Assembly: GCA_963573385.1 (NCBI GenBank)
Contig: CAUYLG010048275.1
Span: 62,001-126,000, forward strand
DNA: 64,000 nt
Source of the DNA: Cacajao melanocephalus
Taxonomy: Eukaryota > Chordata > Mammalia > Primates > Pitheciidae
Direction: 5' to 3'
The position numbers and the translations under genes are program-made. Positions 49,113-61,590 of this stretch are shown here, piece by piece. The notes under the pieces are model-generated. The model ran no database searches and was not told the DNA's origin. It saw nothing but the letters and a program-made list of their open reading frames with translations. Within the stretch, counting starts at the first letter, position 1. Each line of letters starts with the position of its first letter.

Positions 49113-49585
49113 AATGTTTATAGCAGCACAATTTGCAATTTCAAAAATACGGAACCAGCCTAAATGACCATCAACCAATGAGTGGATAAAGCAAATGTGG
49201 TGTATGTATGTATATATGCCATGGAATATTACTTAGCCATAAAATGGAACAAAATAATGGCATTCGCAACAACCTGGATGGAATTGGAAACCACTATTCT
49301 AAGTGAAGTAATTCAGGACTGGAAAACTGAATGTCATAAGCTCTCACTCATAAGTGGGAGCTAAGCTATGAAGGCACAAAGGCATAAGAATGATATAATG
49401 AATTTTGGAGACGTGGAGAAGTGTGGGAGGTGGGATGAGGGATCAAAGCCCACACATTAGATACAGTGTACACTGCTTGGGTGATGGGTGCACTAAAATC
49501 TCAGAAATCACCACTAAAGAACTTATCCATGTAACCAAAACCCAACTGTTCCCCCAAAACTATTCAAATAAAAAATAAAAAAGAA
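49113..49585 (+). mobile_element. L1 (L1PB/L1MA-type) 3' end inserted in the host L1M
   Basis: 'tatagcagcacaatttgcaa', 'tgccatggaatattacttag', 'ggatggaattggaaaccact' and 'tgcttgggtgatgggtgcac' then 'aaatctcagaaatcacc' are a 5'-truncated L1 with A-rich tail. Host text reads '..ggataagaat' before and 'aagaattacagtg' after, so AAGAAT is shared as a short target duplication merging with the tail. Confidence 0.85.
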
Positions 49586-50875
49586 TTACAGTGACTTTTT
49601 CATCAGAAACTGTGTTGCAGGAAGAGAATGGAGTGAAATATTTAGTGTTGAAAGAAAAAAAAAACTTACCAATCTATAATTCTATATCCAAAGAATTTAT
49701 CTTTCAAATGTGAAGAAGTAAAAACTTTCTTAAAGAAAAACTAAGAGAATACACTGCCAGCAAACTCACCCTACAAGAAATGCTAATAGAAGTTCTTCAG
49801 GCAGAAGAAAAATGATAGAGGCCAGAAACTTGGATCAAAATAAAGATAGAGCACTGGAGAAGGAATAAATAATGATATGATGAAGTACTTTGATTTAAAA
49901 ATTTTTAATTGGTGTAAAAGATTAATGTTTGTTTAAAGTAATAATAGTAAGAATGTATTGGGTTATTATGGCATATGGATAAGTGAAATGAAATCTGAAA
50001 TAAATTAATAATAGCAATGTTACAAAGAATGTGTGGGAAGAATTTGGGATACACTGTCATAAGGCATCTATACTATGCTTAAAGCAGTATAGTATTATTT
50101 GATGGTGAAGTTAGACCAGTTTAAAATATATATTGGAAACTCTAGTGCAATCACTACAAAATTTTTTAAAGAACTGTAATTGATATGCTAAGAAAAAAGA
50201 TAAAATGGAATTACATAAAATGCTCAATTAATGCCAGAGAAGAATAAAGAGGAGAAAAGAATAAAAAATGCAATATACAGGAGACTTTTATTAAAACTAA
50301 AAATTTTCCTATTCTGAAAAAGATATGGCTATAAGAATAAAACATCAAGGCACATACTGAGAGAAAGCATCTGCAAAATACATATTCAATGAAGAATTTA
50401 TATCTAAAATATACAAAGAACTTTAAAAACTCAGCAATAAGAAAACAAACAATTCCATTTAAAAATGGACAAAGGACCTGAACAGATTCCTCACCAAAGA
50501 TGGTATACAGATGGCAAAGAAGCCTATGAAAAGATATTTGCCATTATTTTTCAAGCAAATTAGAAAAATGCAAATTAAAACAGCAATATGATATTAATAT
50601 ACAAGTACCATAAAGGCTAACTCCTACAATCTAACAATACTTATTGGTGGCAAGAATGAAGAACAAAAAAAAAAACCTGTCATTTATTGCTGGTGGGGAT
50701 ACAAAAAGGTACAGTCATTTTTAAAAACACTTTGGCAGTGTCTTACAAAGGTAAACATAGTCTTATCCTACATTCTAGCATTTGGACAGACACCAGATAC
50801 CAAACCACAGGGTATTTATCCAAAGGAGTTGAAAATTTATGTCTACATAAAAGCCTGCACATAAATGTTTATAGC
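49586..50875 (+). mobile_element. Host L1M, middle segment with a large ORF2 deletion
   Basis: Resumes with 'tggagtgaaatatttagtgt' and 'aaatgctaatagaagttctt' (ORF1-ORF2 interval), reaches 'aaaatgctcaattaatgcc', and from about 50281 is suddenly at the ORF2 C-terminal region ('gagaaagcatctgcaaaata', 'aaaaatggacaaaggacctg'). Endonuclease and reverse transcriptase regions are missing between, so most of ORF2 was lost by deletion. Confidence 0.75.
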
Positions 50876-53619
50876 AGGTGATTGGAGGTGGAGCAAGATG
50901 ATGGAATAGAAGGCTCTACCAATCATCCCCCACACAAGGAAACCAATTTAACAACTATCTATACTCATAAAACACCTTCATGAGAACCAGAAGTCAGACA
51001 AACAATAGCTGTGGGATTTTATCAACACCAGACTTGTCTTACAAAAAACGTTGAAAGGAGTACTTCGATCAGAAAGAAAAAGACATTAATTAGCAATAAG
51101 TAATCACCTGAAGTACAAAACTCACTAGTAATAGTAAACAGAAAAGCACAGAATATTATAACATTGTAACTAAGGTGTGCAAACTACTCTTTTCCTAAGT
51201 CAAATGATTAAACAATGAACCAATCAAAAATAATAACTACAACAACTTTCCAAGACATAGGATAATCAAATATAAATAGAAACAACAAAATTTAAAAAGT
51301 GAGGGACGAAGTTAAGGCATAGAGTTTTTATTAGTTTTCTTTTTGCTTTTTTGTTTATGCAAACAGTGTTAGGTTGTTATCAGCTTAAAATTAGGAGTTA
51401 TAAGATTGAATTTGCAAGCCTCATGGTAACCTCAAACCAAAAAACATACAACTGATATACAAAAAGGAGAAAGGAAGGGACTAAATCATATCACCAGAGA
51501 AGATCACCTTCTTTAGAGAAAGACAAGAAGGAAAGAAAGAAGGAAGAGAATACTACAAAACAATCAGAAAACACATAACCAAATGGCAGGAGTAATTCCT
51601 TACTTATCAATAATAACTTTGAATGTAAATGGGCTAAACTCTCCAATCAAAAGACATAGACTGACTAATGAATGAAAAATCCAGACTCATTGATCTGATA
51701 CCTACAAGAAATACACTTCACACGTAGAGCCACACATACGCTGAAAATAAAGGAATGGAAAAAGATATTTCACGCCAATAGAAACCAAAAAAGAACAGAA
51801 ATCACTATACTTATGTCAGACAAAATAGATTTCAATACAAAAACTATAAGAAGAGACAAAGAATGTCACTATATAACAATAAACTTGTCAATTCAGAAGA
51901 GTATATAAGAATTTTAAATATATGTGTGCACCCCACATGGGTGTATCCAGATATATAAAGGAAATGTTATTAGAGCTAAAGAGAGAGATAGGCCCCAATA
52001 CAATAATAGCTGGAGACTTCAAGACCCCACTTCCAGCATTGGACAGATCTTCCAGACAGAAAATCAACAAAGAAACATTGGACTTAATCTGCACTATAGA
52101 CCAAATGAATCTAATAGATACAGAACATGTCATCCAATGGATAGAGAATACAGATTCTTTTCCTCAGCAAATGGATCATTCTCAGGGATAGACCAAATGG
52201 TATGTCACAAAAAGTCTTAAAACATTCAAAAAAATTGAAATAATATCAAGCATCTTCTCTGAGGACAATGTAATAAAACTAGAAATTAATAAATTTAGGA
52301 AACTATGTAAATACATGGAAATTAAGCAATATGCTCCTGAATAAGTGGATCAATGAAGAAATTAATAAGAAAATTGAAAGATTTACTGAAACAAATAATG
52401 AAACACAACATACCAAAACATATGTGATACAGCAAAACCATACTCAGAGGGAAGTTGATAGCTATAAGTGCCTATATAAGAAATAGGAAAAACTTCAAAT
52501 AAACAATCTAATGCTGCATCTTAATTAGAAAAGCAAGAACAAACCAAACCCAAAATTAGTAGAAGAAAATAAACAATAAAGATCAGAGCAGAGATAAATG
52601 AAATTAAAATGAAGAGAACAACACAAAAGATCAATGACACAAAAAGTTTATTTTTTGAAAGATTAAACAAAATTGACAAATTTTCAGTCAGACTAAGAAA
52701 AAAAGAGATCCAAATAAATAAAATCAGAAATGAAAAAGGAGACATTCCAAAGGATACTGCAGAAATTCAAAGGATCATTAGTGGCCACTATGAGCAACTA
52801 TACGCCAATAAATTGGAAAATTGAGGAGAAATGAACAATTTCCTAGACATACACAACCTACCAAGATTGACATGGAGAAATGCAAAACCTGAATAGACCA
52901 ATAACAAGTAATGAGATAGAAACCATAATAAGAATTCTCCTGGTCAAGGAAAGCCTGGGACCCAATGGCTTCACTGCTGAATTCTATCGAACCTTTAAAG
53001 AAGAACTAATACCAATCCTACTCCTCCTATTGTGAAAAATAGAGGAGGAGGGAATACTTCCAACCTCATTCTATGAGGTTAGTATTACCCTGATATCAAA
53101 CCAAACACAGACACATCAAAAGAAAAAAGCAAAAAAACAAAAACAAAAACCCCACTACAGGCCAATATCTCTCTAATGAATAATGATGCAAAATTATCCT
53201 CAACAAAATACTAGCAAATTGAATTCAACAAAACATCACATGTTCTTATTTATTTGTGGGATCTAAAAATCAAAACTAGAGCAGAGAAGGATGGTTACCA
53301 GAGGCTCGGAAAGGTAGTGGGAGGCTTGGGGTAAGATGGGGATGGTTAATGGGTACAAAAAATAGTAAGAATGAATAATACTTAGTATTTGATTGTACAA
53401 GGGTGACTATAGTCAATAATAACTTACTTGTATATTTAAGATAACTAAAAGTGTGTAATTGGATTGTTGATAAGCAAAGGATAAATGCTTGAAGGGATGG
53501 ATATTCTCCATGATGTGATTATTACACATTGAATGCCTGTATCAAAACATCTTATGTACCCCATAAATATATACACTTATGTACCCACAAAAATTGAAAA
53601 TAAAAAATTTAAAATTTAA
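50876..53619 (+). mobile_element. L1MA-type element, internally deleted, inserted in the host L1M
   Basis: Starts with 'tggaggtggagcaagatgat' (L1 5'UTR head), has ORF2 N-terminal text ('gaatgtaaatgggctaaact', about 51618) through about 53230, then jumps to the 3'UTR ('atgttcttatttatttgtgg' to 'atatatacacttatgtaccc'). The flanking words AAATGTTTATAGC (50863-50875) and AAATGTTTATGGC (53620-53632) are a 12/13 target duplication. Confidence 0.85.
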
Positions 53620-55489
53620 AAATGTTTATGGCCAGTTTATGAATAATCACCAAAAACTAGAAACAACAAAAATGTCCTTCAGTAGGTAAAGGAATAAGCA
53701 AACTATTCTACATCATATAATGTAATACTATTGAGTGATGAAAAGGAATGAGTTATCGAGCCATGCAAATACATAGATGTATTGTAAATGCATTTTGCCT
53801 AGTGAAAGAAGCAAGTTTGCAAAGCTACATTTGGTGTGATTCCTTTTACATGACATTATGAAAAAGGCAATACTCTAGACACAGGTCAGTGATTTCTAGG
53901 AGTTCAGTGGAGGTGGGGGAAGGTTGAATGCAAGAATCACAGGTGATTTTTTTAAGGCAGTGAAGCTATTCTGAATGAGACTGTAATGGTGGATACACAA
54001 TACTGTATATTTGTCAAAACCCATAGAACTATAGCCCAAAGAGTGGACTTTAATGCATGCAAATTAAAAAATCATTTAGAGATCAGTGGATCTCAGAATG
54101 GAATGCAGAATGTGATTTTAAAGATGCTAACTGTATCACACATGTATTAAACAATATAACTGAAGGGGGGTAGGGGAAATGTACAAGGTAATGGGTACAG
54201 TCTATAAGACTAAAGATAAAAGGAACTATATATAAGCACTGTACACTAAATAATAAAGTTGTTTCCCATTGAGATATGGGTTAACAATTCTAAAACCACT
54301 ATACATGGATACTAGAATTACATAATAAGTAAATGGATGGCAGACGGTGGGAGCTAGTTTTCTCATTGTTGGGGAAGAAAGGTTACAGATAAGGAGAAAA
54401 GGGTAGAATAATTCATGTGGTAATGGATTGGAATTGAAGATATCAGTATGAACTCAAGATTAGTTTAATATAGATACAGATAGATACATATAGAAATGTT
54501 TATAGATATATATGTATACAGTGTTTATATATGCAAATGTATTTCCTTGTGCTGTCAGTTTACAGGGCTAGAAGCAAAAGCACTCCAGTAGCAGTGATCA
54601 CACATAGTGCACAGATCTTGGTTTCTAATACCATTTTTCAGTAAAATAAATCAGAGCTCCTAGGAGAAATGGCTGATTCTAGGACTGGGCAGGAAATATG
54701 CAGATGATCCTGGAATATTTTGTACTGCTAGCAGATAAGAAAGTACTCAAAAAAAAAAAAATCCACAGTGGTGGAAGTATGTAAGAAAGACACAGGAGTC
54801 AATTGAAAGAGCTCCCAATAGCTGGAAGTGGAATGATTTGAGGAACAAAATAAATAAAGTAGTATCGGATTATAAGCCAAAGTATAAAATAAATATCCAT
54901 GAGTTCATACTGACATAATGAATGATTGGATTAATAAATGGGGAAGAATATACAAATATCCTATGTAGAAGAATTCCACATAATTTATGTAGATACTCCC
55001 CCTTCAATAAGATAGAGCATAATTCCCTATTCCCTAAGTGTGAACTGCAGCTAGGGACTTTCTTCCAAAGAGTGAAGTAACAGAAAGGGGGGAAATGAGA
55101 ATAACTTTATAGTGGAGAAACATGGCAATGACTACCTAAGCCAGGTGATAAAGGTTAACATAACAGTGATAAATCACGTTGATAGTATGTACCATTAATA
55201 TGATGTGATGAAAATAGCACTTTACCTCTGTAGTCTTCTTTCCCCAAACTCATAATCCCTATCTTATCATGAGAAAAACAGAGAAATCTCAAATGAGGAA
55301 CAGTCCACAAAATGTCTGACCAGTATTCTTCAAAACTGTCAAAAACAAAGAAAGTCTGAGAAACTATCATGGCTAAAAGGAGCTTAAAGGAGACATGATG
55401 ACTAAATGGATTATAGTATCCTGGATGGGGTTCTGGAGCAGAAAAGAGAATTAGGTAAAAACTAAGGAAATCTGAATGAAGTATGGAGT
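53620..55489 (+). mobile_element. Host L1M, ORF2 end and 3'UTR
   Basis: 'caccaaaaactagaaacaac' continues the ORF2 end broken at 50875. The following 3'UTR includes 'ttcttgtgctgtcagtttac'-like text, 'aatagctggaagtggaatga', 'gagttcatactgacataatg' and 'gtatcctggatggggttctg'. Confidence 0.75.
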
Positions 55490-56710
55490 TTAATTAGTAA
55501 CCTCATGTTTCCCAAAAGCACAGGCAACAACATCAAAAATAGACAAATAAGATTACCTCAAAATAGAAAGCTTCTGCACAAAAAAGGAAACAATTAGCAG
55601 AGTGAAGAGACAACCTATAAATTAGTATAAACATTTGAAAGCCATACATCTAATAAGGGGTTAATATCCAAGATATTAGAAACTCGAAACAATGCTAAAG
55701 AAATAAAACAAATAACCTGGTTTAAAGAATGGTCGAAGGACCTGAATAGACATTTCTCAAATGAAGACATGCAAATGGCCAACAAGTATATGGAAAAAAC
55801 ATTTAACATCACTAATCAGAGAAATAAAAATCAAAACCACAATGAGATATCACCTCACTCTTGTTTAAAAGGCTATTATCAAAAAGACAAAAGATAACAA
55901 GTGTTGATAAGGCTACGGAGAAAGGTGAACCCTTGCACACTGCTAGTGGGAATGTAAATTAGTACAGCCATTATGGAAAACTGTATGGAAGTGCCTCAAA
56001 AAACTAAAAATAGAACTACCGTATAATCCAGCAATCCTAGTTTTTCACATTTACCCAAGAGGTTTGCAATCAGTATGTCAAAGAAATATCTGCATTCCCA
56101 CTTTGATAGCAGCACCTATGCACAATAACAAAGTTATGGAATCAGCCTAAGTGTCTATCAACAGATGAATGGATAAAGAAAGTATGATGTATGTGTAATG
56201 GAATCCTATTCAGCCTTAAAAAAAGAAATTTTGTCATTTGCGACAACACGGATGGAATTGAAGAGCATGTTATGTGAAATAAGCCACACACAGAAAGACA
56301 AATATTGCCTGTTCTCACTTACATGTGGACTCTAAAACAATCAAACTCAAAGTAGCAGAGAGTAAAATGGTGATTACCAGAAGCTGGGAGTTAGGGGAAA
56401 TGGTGAAATGATGGTCAAAGGATACAAAGCCTCAATTAGGCAGGAGGAATGAGTTTGTTTCTTTTTTTGCTCTGAGATATATTGCACAGTGTGGTGAATG
56501 TAGTAAATAACATTGAACATTTAAAAATTACTAAGAGTAAATTTTAATGTTCTCAACATAAAAAATGTTAGATATTTGAGGTGATGGATAGATTAATTAG
56601 CTTGATTTTATTATTCCACATTGTATTCATAAATCAGAACATAATTTTATACCCTATAAATAGAACTAGAATTTGTCAATTTACATTTAAAAAACAAAAA
56701 TTAAAAAAGA
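55490..56710 (+). mobile_element. L1MA-type 3' portion inserted in the host L1M 3'UTR
   Basis: ORF2 C-terminal text ('agcttctgcacaaaaaagga', 'aatgagatatcaccta'-like, 'aaactaaaaatagaactacc', 'aatggataaagaaagtatga') then an L1MA 3'UTR ending in an A-rich tail. The host 3'UTR text breaks at 'tttaattagtaa' and resumes at 56711 with 'aacaatgtatcaatatcgg'. Confidence 0.85.
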
Positions 56711-56882
56711 AACAATGTATCAATATCGGTTCATTAATTGTTACAAATGTGCTATACTAATGTATGATGTTAATAATAGGGGAAACTGGGTGTGAGATAT
56801 ATTGGAACTCTGTACTGTCTTAATAACTTTTCTGTAAGTCTAAAACTTTTAAAATTAAAGAAGGTTTATTTAAAGTTGCAAT
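56711..56882 (+). mobile_element. Host L1M, extreme 3' end
   Basis: 'ggggaaactgggtgtgagat', 'tggaactctgtactgtctta' and 'tgtaagtctaaaacttttaa' close the L1M 3'UTR that began upstream of the insertion. Confidence 0.8.
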
Positions 56883-57484
56883 GCCCGAATAGCATATTCA
56901 ATTTTTTTAAGATATGAGACCTTTATTTTTTAACACAAAGGAGTTGCTCTGGAATCTATTGCTATGGCAGAGCATGGGGAATTCAATGCGCTGGGATTAC
57001 TCACAAAGCCCACATTTTATCAGCAAAGTCTCCCCATCTTGTTCTTCTGCCTTTATTAACATTTGCAACTCTCTCAATTTAGCATCCTTCGCAATGTCAT
57101 TACCATGCTGGTTATTTCCTCTTCCAGATCATTAAGTTAAAATAGACCGGCTCCCGCACCACACCCTATGGCAGTTTTGGGACCTTGTCCTCAAATGGCT
57201 GCAGATCTGTGAAGTTAGAAACCAGCTAAATAATAATTATCTGTAAATGGCAATTTCCTAACTCAATTGGTTGAATTTCATTCTGCAGGTGGTGATATTA
57301 AAGCAAACACTTTCCTGCTGTCCAAACAGACACATTCTGATTCTGAATTCTGATGGAAAGGTAACTAAGTGAGCTTGTTGTGGCATATTATTTGTCATTC
57401 CCCAGGGCTAATTGTTTGTACTCCTTTCCTGTATGTAGAGTGTACTTGTTTTAGGTTTTCCTATAGTAGAAACTAAACCACATG
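56883..57484. other. No recognisable feature
   Basis: Single-copy-looking sequence between LINE fragments. Confidence 0.45.
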
Positions 57485-58030
57485 TCTGTCACCAACAACA
57501 TTCTTCCTCTGGACTTACTAGTCATACAGAAAAGTACAGGTATAAAGCTCAATGAATTCTTAAACTGTGAACACACTCTTGTAATCAGTGTAATCAGGAC
57601 CCAGATCAAGAAACAGAACATTACTAGCACCCAGAAACCCTTCTTTGCCACCATCCAGGCTTCACCTGCCACATCCTCAACATCAAAGAGTAGGCACTAT
57701 CCTGATTTTGAAATCATAGATTCATTTTGATTATTTATTGCATGTTTTAAACAAATTGAATTATAGCGTCCATTGGGTCTGACTTATTTTGCTCAATATT
57801 ATGTATGTGATATTCATCCATGTAGTTGTAAATAATTCATTCATATTGCTGTATAGCATTCCATTATGTAAATGTACCAGAATTTATCTGTTCAATTGCT
57901 GATGTGCATTTGGGTAGTTTCTAGTTTTTGACTTCTAAGAATAGTGCTGCCGTCTAATCTTCCAGTTAGCATGTGTCTTTTGGTGACCATATGAATGCAT
58001 TTTTGTTGGGTATTGTTTAGCTTTAGCAGA
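57485..58030 (-). mobile_element. Ancient L1M 3' region, antisense
   Basis: 'cccagatcaagaaacagaac', 'taggcactatcctgattttg', 'gctgtatagcattccattat' and 'ttttggtgaccatatgaatg' match antisense L1M text. Confidence 0.7.
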
Positions 58031-58049
58031 TACATTAGGCAATGTATAA

Positions 58050-58270
58050 TTAAATAGTTGGAGCTGAAATTCAGATAAACCTGGTCTTAAACTTGGACAA
58101 GTTACCCAACCTCTCTAGGTCTTGCCTTTTATAATCTGTCAAGTGAAGATTCAAAAAGTTTCTGCCTCGTAGGGTGTCTGTTCAGATTAAAAGAAATAAT
58201 GTATGCCCAAGATTTCATACAGTGCTTGGCATAGAGCAAGCATCAATAAATATCAGCCATTGTTATTTTT
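58050..58270 (+). mobile_element. MIR SINE
   Basis: 'ggacaagttacccaacctct', 'tcgtagggtgtctgttcaga' and 'agtgcttggcatagagcaag' follow the MIR consensus to its 3' end. Confidence 0.8.
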
Positions 58271-58806
58271 TAGTATTATTTATTGAAATATTGTTCAGTA
58301 TTATTTAAATTGCAAACAAAGGTGAAATAAACAGATTATTTACAGAAACTTTTTTTACTTGTAAGATCCGAAAATATGTGTTCCGACACTGTGAATACTA
58401 TTCTTAAGACCTCTCCACCCAGCCACGCCTCAGCTATTGTTCCTTACTCCCTCAAATTCTTAGTACAAGAACATGCTTGCAGTTAAACCTTCCCCATCCC
58501 ACAGGCTGCCATAGAAGCTGAGAAGAAAATAAGGGGAATAAGTCTTCATTTCTGTCACAGTTTCCTTGTGGAAAGAACTGAAAGGCTATTTGATACCTGG
58601 GACTCACTGTCAAATTTATATCTATTTTGAACACTTCATCTATTCTAGATTATTCCGACCAGATCTTCATTACTAAAAATATATTTCATAGTATTATGCA
58701 AATGCTATGCGGTTCATGTTGAAAATGTCACATATAAGAGATATTTATATCTTTTTGTGTTAAAAAAAAAGAAAGGACTCTTTTCTTTCGATATAAATAA
58801 TTCATG
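58271..58806. other. No recognisable feature
   Basis: Single-copy-looking sequence before the LTR. Confidence 0.45.
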
Positions 58807-58810
58807 CTTT

Positions 58811-59499
58811 TGTTACAGGTAGTTAGGCCTGAGTGGGGGCAGGAGAGGGCTCTCCCCCCACCCACTAGAAATGTCAGGTGATGATTCGGCAATTATCGCA
58901 TTGCCTCTCTTAAAAAGATAATTCGGCAGCCAGGGAGAGACTGATGGTCCACACCTGTTAACATTAATTAAAACTGTTAACTGAATGCAGACGCCAGGAA
59001 GAAACAGTTTCTTGGGCACGCATATTAAGAGACAAAAATGGTGAAGTATGATCTTTCGGGTACATTCTACTGGGAAAAGAAAGAAAGCCTCAGATGAGCA
59101 TACCTGTAACTCCCTTAACACACTGCATGAGCTCACTTCTCAAAGGTGAAGAGGGCTCTGTGCGTGCCGGCAGCCCCCTCTAAAGGAAGAATCATGGCAA
59201 AGAGGCGAGCTTATAAAAGTCCCAGGATCACAGTTAAATGGGGCACTTGACCTCTCTTTAACCTTTCACGTGCCCGCTTGGGTCTCCTCCAAGCGCACCC
59301 GTCTTTCTTTCCTGTTCTACGGCCTTTTAAAATAAACTTCTATTCCTGCTCTGGAACTTTTCTCGGTCTCTTTTTGTACTTTATGCCCCTCATTAGAATT
59401 CTTCTTTCTTCTGAGGAGGCAAGGACTGAAGTTGCTACAGACCCCTAAGGATAGGCCATTGGTAACTCTGGGTAACTCAGATCTCTTCCACCGGTAAGA
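58811..59499 (+). mobile_element. Solo ERV1-type LTR with 4-bp target duplication
   Basis: 689 bp from TGTTACAGG to CCGGTAAGA, imperfect inverted ends (7 of 9). It has a TATA box (TATAAAA, 59212-59218) and AATAAA (59331-59336) followed by a C/T-rich U5. The tetramer CTTT flanks it at 58807-58810 and 59500-59503; 4-bp duplications are typical of class I ERVs. The U3 start 'ggtagttagg' and 'cacctgttaacattaatta' are familiar from MER4-group LTRs, but I cannot fix the family. Confidence 0.75.
59212..59218 (+). promoter_or_regulatory. LTR TATA box
   Basis: TATAAAA in 'cttataaaagtccc', about 115 bases upstream of the LTR AATAAA. Confidence 0.5.
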
Positions 59500-59503
59500 C
59501 TTT

Positions 59504-59859
59504 CTATAAAGATATTGAGAAATACAAGAAGTAGTTTTGTATGCTGTAAATATTCTTGTATGAGAAGAAGAAAATGAAAAATATTTGTAATCCTATTGCC
59601 CAGAAATTTCTGGGTAGTCTTTTCAGACTCATATAAACAATTTTTCAATTACAAAAATGTAGAAAATTTGTTAAAACATAGAAAAGCAAAAACAAAACAT
59701 CAAATAATAAATCCCTTGTGATCCTAAGATATAAAACAAAATTTCAACAGAGCTTGCGATTACATTTTTTTCATTCTCTTTTCCTCTCTCCTTCCCTCCT
59801 TTTCTCCTCTCTTTCCTTTCTTCTCTCTCAAAATAATAGCGTCATTTTATGATACTCTT
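59504..59859. other. Unassigned; polypyrimidine tract at 59771-59829
   Basis: The tract is about 59 bases of nearly uninterrupted C/T. The rest shows no recognised repeat. Confidence 0.5.
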
Positions 59860-60945
59860 TTGCAGTCTGCTTTTTAAAAACCTTTTATGGGCACATCAAA
59901 TATTTCACCTAAAATTTGATTTTTAATGACTGCATAGCATTCCGTCTTATGAATAATTTGTCTAACAGTTCTCTAGTGTTGAGCATTTATTTGATTTACA
60001 CTTTTTCACTATTATCAAGAAGGCTATGATGAAATTTCTTGTATATACATCGTTTTGCATCTCTGATTATTTTAGGATAATTTTATAGAAGCAGAATCAC
60101 TGATTCAAAGTTTATATACATTAAAAATGTTTTCACAACCATGGCCAAATTGCCTTCTAGAAAGCTTATATTATTTTAATTTCTACCATCAGTTTATGAG
60201 AGGCCTATTTCATCATGCCTTTGGCAGTACTAAACATTATAATTTTAATTTCTACAAATGTAATGGGTAAAGAAAATCATTGTTATTTTATTTTTCTTTG
60301 ATTAACAGAGAGGTTGAGTTTTTCTGAATTTTAAAATTTTTATTGTTCTATGAATTCATTTTTTATGCCCTTTGACCATTATTCCTAATGTGTTTATGTT
60401 TTTCTTGTTGGGTTATTGGATTTTTATATCTTAAAAGATTTTTTGCATGCTTTTTTATATATTTAAAAATATCTTCACGGACATTTTTGCTTTTCTTATT
60501 TATTTTTAATATATTTCCTAGTTCATTATATAACATTCATGGTGTCCTTCGATATACAAAAGTTCTAATGCTTTAAGCCAAGATTCAAGTCTTCTTTTAA
60601 TGTAGTCATATTTTTAGCTGTTTATGTTATGATTTCTTACATTATTTTTATACTTAGAAATCCCTTGTCAGAAATCAGTGAAGTTGTCACTTATAGTTTC
60701 TGCCTTTTGAAAAAAAAATAGTTTTGTTATTAACATTTGACTCTGATTTGTCTGGAATTTACTTGACATTATGAGATTATATTATGAGATAGAAATCTAG
60801 CATTATTTTCTCCAAATACGTAACTTTCCAAACCCTCTGCATTTAAATGAAACATCTAATTCCTATTGCTTTGTGATTCCTTGTTTATCACATTTGAAGT
60901 TACAGTATATACTAAAGTATATTTTGTAGTTATCTATTTGCTCTC
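59860..60945 (-). mobile_element. Ancient L1M, antisense
   Basis: 'ttttaatgactgcatagcat', 'ggccaaattgccttctagaa', 'tgtttttcttgttgggttat' and 'aaatcccttgtcagaaatca' follow antisense ORF2-end text of an old L1M. Confidence 0.65.
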
Positions 60946-60979
60946 ATTCATCTGTCTTTTATTTATGCAACATATTTTT
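60946..60979 (-). mobile_element. L2 3' end, antisense, left of an L1 insertion
   Basis: 'catctgtcttttatttatgc' plus the segment after 61590 together give 'caacatatttttattaagta', the reverse of an L2 tail. Confidence 0.45.
60963..60979. repeat. 17-bp target-site duplication, left copy
   Basis: TTATGCAACATATTTTT, identical to 61574-61590. Confidence 0.95.
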
Positions 60980-61573
60980 TAATTTTAATTTTTATTTCAA
61001 TGGTTTTTTGGGGTTCAGGTGGCTTTCGGTTACATGGATAAGTTCTTTAGTAGTGATTTCTGGGATTTTGGTGCACTCATCACCTGAGCAGTGTACATGG
61101 TACCCAATATGTAGTCTTTTATCCCTAAACCCCCTTCTACACATCCCCCCAAGTCCCCAGAGTCCATTACATTATTCTTATGCCTTTGCATCCTCATAGC
61201 TTAGCTCCCACTTACAAGTGAGAACATACAATATTTGGTTTTCCATTCCTGAGTTACTTCACTTAGAATAATGGCCTCCAGCTCCACCTAAGTCACTGCA
61301 AAAGATATTTCATTCCATTTTTATGCCTGAGTAGTATTCCATGGTGTATATATACCACATTTTCTTTATCCACTTGTTGGCTGATGGGCACTTAGATCGG
61401 TTTACTATTTTTGCAATTGCAAATTGTGCTGCTATAAACATGGAAATGCATGTGTCTTTTTGATAGAATGATTTATTTTCCTTTGGGTAGATACCCAGTA
61501 GTGGGATTGCTGGATTGAATGGTAGTTATACTTTTAGTTCTTTAAGAAATCTCCATACTGTTTTCCCTAGTGG
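60980..61573 (-). mobile_element. 5'-truncated L1 (L1PB/L1MA-type) 3' end, minus strand
   Basis: Read in reverse this is ORF2 end, 3'UTR and A-rich tail: 'gttcaggtggctttcggtta', 'tcacctgagcagtgtacatg', 'cacttacaagtgagaacata', 'agtattccatggtgtatata', 'gggtagatacccagtagtgg'. Perfect 17-bp duplications mark both edges exactly. Confidence 0.95.
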
Positions 61574-61590
61574 TTATGCAACATATTTTT
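61574..61590. repeat. 17-bp target-site duplication, right copy
   Basis: Identical to 60963-60979, defining the L1 insertion without ambiguity. Confidence 0.95.
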
